From Marinomonas alcarazii (lineage in GTDB: Bacteria > Pseudomonadota > Gammaproteobacteria > Pseudomonadales > Marinomonadaceae): a stretch of DNA of 64,000 nucleotides. A program made the translations under genes and the position numbers. This document shows, piece by piece, positions 58,918 to 64,000 of this stretch. Under the pieces are notes generated by a model. It searched no databases, was not told where the DNA came from, and saw only the letters and a list, made by a program, of their open reading frames with translations. How positions within the stretch are numbered: position 1 is the first letter of the stretch; each line of letters starts with the position of its first letter. The stretch lies in the NCBI RefSeq assembly GCF_003208215.1, contig NZ_QKLW01000002.1, positions 456,576 through 520,575 on the forward strand, read 5' to 3'.

Positions 58918-59027
58918 AAAGATATACCAATAAGTACCTACCGCACCAAATTGTGCCTAATTTTCAATAGTCTACGGGGATTGTAATCTACTTCCACACT
59001 TTAATATTTACCTGTAGAGATAATCAA

Positions 59028-59795
59028 ATGAAAAACATAAATAGTTCTTACGCTTTAATTCTAGGCGGCTCTAGCGGAATGGGATTTGCGACAGCAAAGC
59101 AACTACTCAAACGTGGCATTCCAACCATCATTGTGGGCAGCTCCACGACAAAACTTGCGACCGCTAAACAGGAACTTGCCGAATTGGGACATATTGAAAC
59201 GCTGCAAGCAAACTTATACGAAACCGATGACGTTCAACGCATACTGGATTTTGTCGCTAATCATGACAGCCATATAGAGTATTTCGTAAATGCAGCGGGT
59301 AAATTCAAACCAACGGCATTTTTAGAACACGATCATAAGGATTACGATGCGTATCAGGAACTGAACCGTGCGGCATTCTTTATATCTCAAGCCGTCGCCA
59401 AAAACATGGCATCTAATGGCGGCGGTTCAATTGTACATATTGGCTCAATGTGGGCAAAACAAGCCATCAAAGCCACACCATCGTCGGCTTACTCAATGGC
59501 TAAAGCTGGCCTGCATGCACTCACACAACATATGGCAATGGAATTAGCTGACCAGAACATTCGCGTCAATGCGGTTTCTCCTGCAGTGGTAAAAACCCCT
59601 ATTTACGAATCCTTCATTGACCCAAGTGCAATCGATGAAACACTCGCTACATTTGATGGCTTCCATCCAATTGGAAGAATTGGCACAGCCGAAGATGTCG
59701 CCAAGACAATTAACTTTCTACTAAGCAGTGATTCAAGCTGGGTAACTGGCGCTATTTGGGATGTGGATGGTGGCGTAATCGCAGGCCGAAACTAA
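59028..59795 (+). CDS. Short-chain dehydrogenase/reductase
   Basis: 255 residues. Cofactor loop [11 protein letters not shown] (residues 13-23), NAAGKF near 87, catalytic Ser region [21 protein letters not shown] with YxxxK near 157-161, and a C-terminal DVDGGVIAG. Classical SDR, probably NADP(H)-linked given the basic-residue-free loop is followed by SSTTK; cofactor is uncertain. Substrate unknown. Followed by a YdhR-like gene. Confidence 0.9.
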   Translation: MKNINSSYALILGGSSGMGFATAKQLLKRGIPTIIVGSSTTKLATAKQELAELGHIETLQANLYETDDVQRILDFVANHDSHIEYFVNAAGKFKPTAFLEHDHKDYDAYQELNRAAFFISQAVAKNMASNGGGSIVHIGSMWAKQAIKATPSSAYSMAKAGLHALTQHMAMELADQNIRVNAVSPAVVKTPIYESFIDPSAIDETLATFDGFHPIGRIGTAEDVAKTINFLLSSDSSWVTGAIWDVDGGVIAGRN

Positions 59796-59810
59796 CCCCT
59801 TAATCAAAAA

Positions 59811-59850
59811 TCCCCATTCACAATCCTACCAATAGGGTCGTGAATGGGGA
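59811..59850 (+). terminator. Hairpin between SDR and YdhR-like genes
   Basis: 11-bp perfect stem TCCCCATTCAC with GTGAATGGGGA and an 18-base loop. No T tract. It may partly terminate or stabilise the mRNA. Confidence 0.55.
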
Positions 59851-59885
59851 CTTATCCCCTAAATATTTAAACTAAGGAGTCTACA

Positions 59886-60215
59886 ATGACCCAACCAAAC
59901 CGAGTTTTTCTTTATGCTGAACTTCAAGTGTCAGCACCATTTACTGAAGAAGTATGGCAGGAAGCTAACCCAGCGATGCAAACAGTCACCGGGCTTAGAA
60001 ATAAAACCTGGTTAAGCGGCATCAACAACCACTCCGTTGGCGGCTTCTACGAGTTTGATTCAGTACAAAACGCCCGCGCCTACGCAGAGGGCATGTTGTC
60101 CGATATAGCCAAATCAATCAACGCCAGCCTCAGCATTAAATTATTTGATGGTGACGTCGTGGCCGAAGCAAGTAAAGGCATGAGCTCTCCCTACTTCAAC
60201 GCCCAACAGCCATAA
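59886..60215 (+). CDS. YdhR-like mono-oxygenase-fold protein
   Basis: 109-residue dimeric ferredoxin-like alpha/beta-barrel protein of the YdhR type. Recognisable stretches: FLYAELQVSAPFTEEVWQEA, GLRNKTWLSGI and GGFYEFDSVQNARAYAEGML. Family members resemble small quinone-forming mono-oxygenases, but activity is mostly unproven. AAGGAGTCTACA precedes the ATG. Probably regulated with the SDR by the divergent HxlR protein. Confidence 0.85.
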   Translation: MTQPNRVFLYAELQVSAPFTEEVWQEANPAMQTVTGLRNKTWLSGINNHSVGGFYEFDSVQNARAYAEGMLSDIAKSINASLSIKLFDGDVVAEASKGMSSPYFNAQQP

Positions 60216-60226
60216 GGGTTTTCCTT

Positions 60227-60600
60227 TAACCCCCTAACCTTCTCCTTTTTATTTCCAAGGGGAAGGCGGAGGATGGGGTTGTTCTTTGGGCCTTCAAGTA
60301 TATTTGTTACTTCTCAATGACTTTGAGCTGCAAGTTTATTCCGCCCTGCTGGGCGGGTAACTTTTGCCCTCTGTTTAATTCAGAAAAGTACAAAAGTAAC
60401 CAAAAGGTCTCTTTATCGGGCTATCGCCCAAACGTCTCATTCACTTTGCTTAACATCCTGATTAGCAACACGACTTTTATCGTAAGGCATAGATTGATCT
60501 TGCTGCTGGAGAGAGCCTTTCCGTTAATGACTCGGAAACTCCATAGAGTCGCGCAATCGACTATCTAATAGAAAACGCGTCGAGCTGACTTCTTCGTAGC
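60227..60600 (+). repeat. Long dispersed repeat, copy A
   Basis: About 370 bases: a palindromic CCTTCTCC...GGGGAAGGCGGAGGATGGGG unit, then TTGTTACTTCTCAAT, GGGCGGGTAACTTTTGCC, AAAGTAACCAAAAGGTCTC, CGGGCTATCGCCCAAACGTC, CACGACTTTTATCGTAAGGC, and AACTCCATAGAGTCGCGCAA. Copy C (63590-63935) carries the same series of blocks in inverted orientation; copy B (62069-62244) carries the distal half. No conserved coding frame. Confidence 0.85.
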
Positions 60601-60850
60601 TATTCGTGTAAAACCAAAACGTAGGGCATCATTAGCGCAGCGTAATGTGCCGCTGAAAGCGAAGCTTTCATTCTCGTCACTTTGGCCCTAAGCGGTCTTT
60701 ATGTTCCATTCAAACGCTTTGGATTCACGACATTTATTCCGTCCTGCTGAGTGGGTAACTTTTGCCAATCGATGCAAAAACGCCAAGCGTTGAGAATCCA
60801 TCTTAAATGCTTTGCTAGTTTACTTTTCACACAAATCGCACGATTTAATT
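60601..60850. repeat. Gene-free interval with REP-like hairpin and repeat fragments
   Basis: GGCATCATTA, GCGCAGCG, TAATGTGCC (60625-60651) is an imperfect hairpin of the GTAGGGCG...TTAGCGCAGCGTAA...CGCC type. TGAAAGCGAAGCTTTCA follows (60653-60670). CCTGCTGAGTGGGTAACTTT (about 60733-60752) repeats a block of copy A. No ORF of interest. Confidence 0.65.
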
Positions 60851-60853
60851 AGA

Positions 60854-60881
60854 TTGATCATTTCATGCGACTAACTATAAT
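60854..60881 (+). promoter_or_regulatory. Promoter of the toxin-antitoxin operon
   Basis: TTGATC (60854-60859) and TATAAT (60876-60881) with a 16-bp spacer, 31 bases before the antitoxin start. ACTAA...TTAGT around the -10 is a candidate site for autoregulation by the antitoxin. Confidence 0.7.
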
Positions 60882-60912
60882 ATTACTTTAGTTCCAAATT
60901 TGGAGATTGAAT

Positions 60913-61155
60913 ATGCACACATTAACAGCAAATGATGCTAAGCGTAATTTTGGTGAACTTCTGCTAAGCGCCCAACGTGAGCCAGTTAAAATTAGCAAAA
61001 ACAGCAAAGATGCCGTAGTGGTAATGTCTATCAGAGACTATGAAGAACTAGAAGCAATGAAAACGGACTACCTTAAACATTGTTTCGAGTCAGCTAAACA
61101 AGACTTGGCGCAAAGCAATGTGGTTGATGGCGAAGACTTCCTAAGCGCCTTGTAA
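60913..61155 (+). CDS. Phd/YefM-family antitoxin
   Basis: 80 residues. N-terminal DNA-binding/dimerisation domain LTANDAKRNFGELLLSAQREPVKI and VVVMSIRDYEELEAM match Phd/YefM; the C-terminal tail (DLAQSNVVDGEDFLSAL) would wrap the toxin. The start at 60913 has GGAG 7 bases upstream. The ParE-like toxin starts 6 bases after its stop. Expected to neutralise the toxin and repress the shared promoter. Confidence 0.92.
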   Translation: MHTLTANDAKRNFGELLLSAQREPVKISKNSKDAVVVMSIRDYEELEAMKTDYLKHCFESAKQDLAQSNVVDGEDFLSAL

Positions 61156-61161
61156 CCCATT

Positions 61162-61458
61162 ATGCAAAAGACAAAATACAAACTGAGTAAATTGGCTCAA
61201 ACTCATTTACAAAAAATTAAAAGCTATACCGCCCAAAATTTTTCTGAAACACAGTGGCAAAACTATAAACACACATTACTAACTGGGTTTCAAATGCTAG
61301 CCGACAATCCAGACGTAGGCCGTAGTTGCGATGATATTTTTCCAAACAGTTTTTACTTTCCTGTTGGAAAACACACGGCTTACTTTACAAAAGAAGACGG
61401 TTTTATTTTGGTAGTAGCTGTACTCGCTCAATCACAACGCCCACAAAACCACTTGTAG
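61162..61458 (+). CDS. ParE/RelE-superfamily toxin
   Basis: 98 residues. YKLSKLAQTHLQKIKSYTAQNF, then GRSCDDIFPNSFYFPVGKHTAYFTKED and VVAVLAQSQRPQNHL form the ParE-type fold with the common C-terminal basic tail. ParE toxins usually poison DNA gyrase; RelE relatives cut mRNA, so the target is not certain. Preceded by its antitoxin, spaced 6 bases apart with no own promoter. Confidence 0.9.
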   Translation: MQKTKYKLSKLAQTHLQKIKSYTAQNFSETQWQNYKHTLLTGFQMLADNPDVGRSCDDIFPNSFYFPVGKHTAYFTKEDGFILVVAVLAQSQRPQNHL

Positions 61459-61464
61459 TTAAAT

Positions 61465-61572
61465 CATTAAGCCCTGCTGAGCGAGGGCTGAGTCCCTTCC
61501 CCTTTTGTCTTCCAAGGAGAAGGCGGAGGATAGGGTTGTTCTTTGATCGAGCTTTCGCCCAAAAGTCTCATT
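61465..61572 (+). repeat. Internally deleted copy of the long repeat
   Basis: AGCCCTGCTGAGCGAGGGCT hairpin, then CCTTCCCC...GGAGAAGGCGGAGGATAGGG, GTTGTTCTTTGATCGAGCTT, TCGCCCAAAAGTCTCATT. It joins the first block of copy A directly to its CGCCCAAACGTCTCATT block, lacking about 125 bases between. Confidence 0.7.
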
Positions 61573-61576
61573 TATA

Positions 61577-61963
61577 TTATTTACAAATAATGTTTACTGG
61601 AACTCCACGTGCTGTGGCAGTGTAAACACCAACACCTAAAGACCCATTAACAAGCTGTCCTTGATTTCCAGAAAAGCCACCGTAAACATTAAACTGATAA
61701 CCCAAAATTGCATTAAAACCATTTCCAATTGCTCTTTTGAGCATATCAGATTTAAGCGGCCTTTCATCGATCTCATTTAGATATGAATGCCGTCCATCAT
61801 TATATTGGTTATAAGTGCCAGCTTGACTCATTGAATACATTGAATCAGTTTTTATAACTTTACACCCATCCACTGGATACAAGTCAGTGGTAAAAAAACC
61901 CAAAAAATCTGATGCTGATGCTGATGCTGAAAATAACATCAAAATAGCTAAGAAACGCTCCAT
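61577..61963 (-). CDS. Small secreted protein, unknown (possible YbjQ-like fold)
   Basis: 128 residues, signal peptide MERFLAILMLFSASASA-S. Mature part has two Cys (DGCKVIK and the C-terminal NIICK) and GFNAILGYQFNVYGG plus SLGVGVYTATARGVPVNI. The alanine/asparagine-GxxAILG pattern slightly recalls YbjQ/DUF74 proteins, but I would not assign it. Start at 61963 with AGGTGGTATA upstream. Lies between repeat copies. Confidence 0.55.
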   Translation of the reverse strand: MERFLAILMLFSASASASDFLGFFTTDLYPVDGCKVIKTDSMYSMSQAGTYNQYNDGRHSYLNEIDERPLKSDMLKRAIGNGFNAILGYQFNVYGGFSGNQGQLVNGSLGVGVYTATARGVPVNIICK

Positions 61964-62068
61964 TATACCACCTTGCACTTTAATCCATTTTTAAGGGGCA
62001 ATAAAATAGCCGACTAAAACTAGGTATGCAATTACCAAAAGAGAATTTTTTATAGATGAAAATCAGAA

Positions 62069-62244
62069 GTAACCAAAAGGTCTCTTCTAGGGCTTTCGCC
62101 CAAACGTCTCATTCACATTGTTTAACATCACGTCTAGCAACACGACTTTTATCGTAAGGCATAGATTGGTTATGCTGCAGGAGAGAATCTTTCCGTTAAT
62201 GACCCTGAAACTCCATAGAGTCGCGCAACTTCGTCGCGTCGAAG
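62069..62244 (+). repeat. Long dispersed repeat, copy B
   Basis: About 175 bases matching the distal half of copy A: AAGTAACCAAAAGGTCTCTT, CGCCCAAACGTCTCATTCAC, CACGACTTTTATCGTAAGGC, TTTCCGTTAATGACCCTGAA, AACTCCATAGAGTCGCGCAA. It continues with CTTCGTCGCGTCGAA, shared with copy C. Ends next to the attC-like site. Confidence 0.85.
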
Positions 62245-62247
62245 GGG

Positions 62248-62306
62248 TAACGCCCCTGTTCAACGGTGAGGGCTTCTTCCGAATCCGTTGCAACGCTTTG
62301 TTAAGT
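62248..62306 (-). other. Integron attC-like recombination site
   Basis: Read leftwards: ACTTAAC (matches RYYYAAC), spacer AAAGC, GTTGCAACGG, an 18-base loop, CCGTTGAAC, spacer AGGGGC, GTTA. The two inner arms pair with one unpaired base, as in attC sites, and the outer AAC/GTT pair as well. The outer ACTTAAC is the exact complement of GTTAAGT located at the far end of the adjacent gene (63089-63095), as expected for the two ends of one gene cassette. The unpaired base (G on this strand) differs from the more usual C. Confidence 0.55.
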
Positions 62307-63094
62307 TGCTTATATGTAAAAATCAGCATTAGCCAACTCGACATTCGAACCCGACAGATCAACTATTTCACCACAGACCCACATTGGGTGCCCTTCATGA
62401 AGAAATTTTAACTTTGCGATATCCTTTTCTTTGCTAACCTCGATATATGTACCGAATAGTGGTCGTTCTGTATCTAGGCGAATTCTGTAACAGTCCTCTT
62501 TTTCAGTAATTCCTTTATATGCACATTTCCACTGTACTTTTAGACCAAAATAGCTTTTCTCTCGGTGCTCCTTATCAAAAGGTTTAGCGCTTGAGATATC
62601 TGCATCAATTTCCGTATAAGAAGGAGAAATATTGTATTCATCGACATCAAAAGGTGGTGGCGTGTCATATTCGTCAATACGCGCAAGAAAAGGATACATT
62701 TGATGCATAAAGTCTTTACTTGGACCGGAGGAAGAGTCTTCTTTTCTCGCAGAAAGCTCCACTGTATTACTGTCAATTTCTTTTACTGTAAGAAAAACCT
62801 TAGACTCTAACTCAGTAAGCCGGCTCTCGAAGTCTTCAACATTAAGATTCTGTTTTCCACTTTCCGGCTTCAAACTAAATATTGAGTAGAAAAGCGCAAC
62901 GATACAAGCAGCAACCTCTAATATAAGTCCTTTTACAAGCCACTCTCTTTCAGCCTCAGTTGGAGTACCGAAGCCAAGAAATACAACACCTAGAGTGCCT
63001 AGAACAGCTAAAGCAAAGAGAACAATGAATACCCAAAACAGTATCCATTTCATTAGTTGAGTTGATTTATCCACATTTCCTCTATTGAACTTAA
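62251..63094 (-). mobile_element. Putative single integron gene cassette
   Basis: 844 bases containing one gene. Its 5' end (minus strand) is G^TTAAGT at 63095, 20 bases before the gene's ATG; its 3' end is the attC-like site starting right at the gene's stop codon. Compact single-gene layout, short leader and complementary ends fit a cassette. No integrase, attI or second attC is visible in the window, so it may have been inserted at a secondary site or be an array edge. Confidence 0.5.
62310..63074 (-). CDS. Membrane protein of unknown function, cassette-borne
   Basis: 254 residues. Two N-terminal hydrophobic segments (WILFWVFIVLFALAVLGTLG, about 10-32, and GLILEVAACIVALFYSIFSL, about 49-68), a likely coiled coil (VEDFESRLTELESKVFLTV), an acidic/Pro-rich linker (DEYDTPPPFDVDEY), and a C-terminal beta-rich domain (VQWKCAYKGITEKEDCYRIR, HPMWVCGEIVDLSGSNVELA) that resembles an OB-type fold by eye. 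Cytoplasmic C-terminus inferred. No family recognised. Ends immediately before the attC-like site. Confidence 0.65.
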   Translation of the reverse strand: MDKSTQLMKWILFWVFIVLFALAVLGTLGVVFLGFGTPTEAEREWLVKGLILEVAACIVALFYSIFSLKPESGKQNLNVEDFESRLTELESKVFLTVKEIDSNTVELSARKEDSSSGPSKDFMHQMYPFLARIDEYDTPPPFDVDEYNISPSYTEIDADISSAKPFDKEHREKSYFGLKVQWKCAYKGITEKEDCYRIRLDTERPLFGTYIEVSKEKDIAKLKFLHEGHPMWVCGEIVDLSGSNVELANADFYI

Positions 63095-63103
63095 CATTTT
63101 GTT

Positions 63104-63119
63104 AATGCGCATGCGCATT
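63104..63119. promoter_or_regulatory. 16-bp perfect palindrome upstream of the cassette-borne gene
   Basis: AATGCGCATGCGCATT, just outside the inferred cassette boundary and 30 bases upstream of the gene's ATG. Could be an operator or part of the original insertion target. Confidence 0.4.
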
Positions 63120-63465
63120 TACACAGATTGGAAACCTTCTTAATATTACTATAAGTCACTGACTCTAAAACCATAAATAGAGATATCAACAAAAGTTAAA
63201 ACAGGAAAAACGAGCATGCGTGTTATTCCTTTTATCTAGAGCGAGTTATTTCTACACTGTAGATTCTTATTCATTGATATTAGAGGACTTTCTTACTTAC
63301 CTCCAGCACAAAACGCGCACAACCAGTTTATTTAAAATGGTTAAACGAGCAAAAATGCCTTCATCTCAAAAATAGACTGTATATCCACCCATAAATTGTG
63401 TTTTAAATTTCATCCAAAAATAAAGCCGGTATCACGTCAAATAGTATCTACCTAACCTATAAAAA

Positions 63466-63566
63466 ATGATTCCCGCCTTCGCGGGCACTTGTCCCCTTGT
63501 GGGAAATGGCTTGCACCGGGTACGATGAAATCGGCGGATCACGGTCGTACCTCCCTCATCCGCCCT
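63466..63566. repeat. REP-like element with two hairpins
   Basis: CCCGCCTTCGCGGG (63472-63485) and GGCGGAT...ATCCGCC (63533-63564), the latter ending in CCTAC. On the minus strand it begins GTAGGGCGGATGAGGGAGGT, the same style of hairpin as at 60621-60651. Confidence 0.6.
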
Positions 63567-63589
63567 ACAAAAACCAGCATCACACATGA

Positions 63590-63935
63590 AGTCAGTTCGA
63601 CGCGACGAAGTTGCGCGCCCCTATGGAGTTTCAGGGTCAGTTAAAAAACCCCTCCCCTCCACCAACAAAAACAATCTATGCCTTACGGTAAAAATCGTGT
63701 TGCTAGACGTGATGTTTAATAATGTGAATGAGACGTTTGGGCGATAGCCCGATAAAGCGAATTTTTGGTAAGTTTTGTGGATCTGGACAAAAGTTACCCG
63801 CTCAGCTTTTTCCTGAATTAAAAAGCGGAATAAACCTGCAGCTCGGAGCTATTGAGAAGTAACAAATATCCTTTAAAACCCAAAGAAATAACCCCATCCT
63901 AACCTTCCCCTTGAAGAAAGGGGAAGGAACTAGCC
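63590..63935 (-). repeat. Long dispersed repeat, copy C (inverted)
   Basis: Inverted relative to copies A and B. On the plus strand it carries GAAGTTGCGCG, ATGGAGTTTCAGGGTCA, GCCTTACGGTAAAAATCGTG, GAATGAGACGTTTGGGCGAT, AAAAGTTACCCGCTCAG, ATTGAGAAGTAACAAATATC and CCTAACCTTCCCCTTGAAG. All blocks of copy A are present in reverse order. Confidence 0.85.
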
Positions 63936-64000
63936 CGCTCAGCAGAGCGGAACCAAGCTTGCAAGCTAGGAATCGCTGAGAAGTAACTATTTGACCTTAT

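Larger units (their letters stand above)
61979..62309. other. 331-base gene-free interval with repeat copy B and attC-like site
   Basis: Contains repeat copy B (62069-62244) and the attC-like structure (62248-62306). The remaining ~90 bases are AT-rich and would include the promoter of the leftward gene at 61963. No real ORF seen. Confidence 0.7.
63075..64000. other. Gene-free repeat-rich interval to the window end
   Basis: 926 bases without a supported gene. It holds a 16-bp palindrome (63104-63119), an AT-rich stretch to about 63460, a REP-like element (63466-63566), and repeat copy C (63590-63935) with further hairpin sequence to the edge (GCTCAGCAGAGC, AAGCTTGCAAGCT). Confidence 0.7.

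Noticed and set aside
61459..61576. attC site after the ParE-like toxin gene
   Set aside because: The hairpin AGCCCTGCTGAGCGAGGGCT lacks the RYYYAAC/GTTRRRY ends and belongs to the repeat family.
60317..62411. Similar short open frames in repeat copies A and B (60317-60568 and 62118-62411)
   Set aside because: Their similarity follows from DNA similarity; differences between copies change amino acids freely and copy C does not keep the frame.

Overview
The window looks like a chromosomal segment of a marine gammaproteobacterium, most like Marinomonas (Oceanospirillales). That is an inference from gene content, the moderate GC content and the protein sequences; no rRNA or other marker gene is present to confirm it. 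About 61 protein genes are supported. I see no rRNA, tRNA, CRISPR array, transposase or integrase.

Layout. (1) 1-2.8 kb: the N-terminal part of a Zn/Cd/Pb P-type ATPase read leftwards off the window, with a MerR-type promoter, then a small unknown protein and an isochorismatase-like hydrolase. (2) 3.0-9.8 kb: a seven-gene-scale rightward operon of permease, ATPase and binding protein (FbpABC/AfuABC-like), inositol-monophosphatase-like phosphatase, dual-specificity-phosphatase-like protein and LacI-type regulator, with a 20-bp palindrome upstream that is a good operator candidate. The combination points to import and dephosphorylation of an organic phosphate rather than iron. (3) 10.4-24.4 kb: a complete myo-inositol catabolic and uptake locus (iolG, iolB, iolA/mmsA, iolE, iolD, iolC fused to a DUF2090 aldolase domain, a second Gfo/Idh/MocA dehydrogenase, ABC ATPase and permease), with the periplasmic binding protein and an RpiR-type regulator transcribed divergently. 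(4) 24.4-33.0 kb: GNAT enzyme, DUF2127 membrane protein, katG, codA, a chemoreceptor with a tandemly duplicated sensor region, a small secreted protein and a 2-hydroxyacid dehydrogenase. (5) 33.2-44.2 kb: a leftward beta-oxidation region (fadA, fadB, etfA, etfB, enoyl-CoA hydratase, DUF2889, fadD, SCP2, acyl-CoA dehydrogenase). (6) 44.4-60.2 kb: mixed housekeeping and envelope genes, including a CobW GTPase, DUF481 protein, RNA methyltransferase, purine permease, a CpxA/CpxR pair with a divergent Spy/CpxP-like chaperone and CpxR box, ilvE, a diguanylate cyclase, and an HxlR/SDR/YdhR module. (7) 60.2-64.0 kb: an accessory stretch rich in dispersed repeats, with a Phd/ParE toxin-antitoxin pair, two unknown proteins and what looks like a single integron gene cassette with its attC site.

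How it fits together. The phosphatase-linked transporter lies directly beside the inositol operon, so a phosphorylated inositol could be imported, dephosphorylated and fed into the iol pathway to acetyl-CoA; this is the main functional hypothesis of the window. The beta-oxidation genes supply the same end product from fatty acids, with ETF as electron acceptor. The least expected structures are the operator-like palindrome, the inverted long repeats around the accessory region, and the attC-like cassette boundary.
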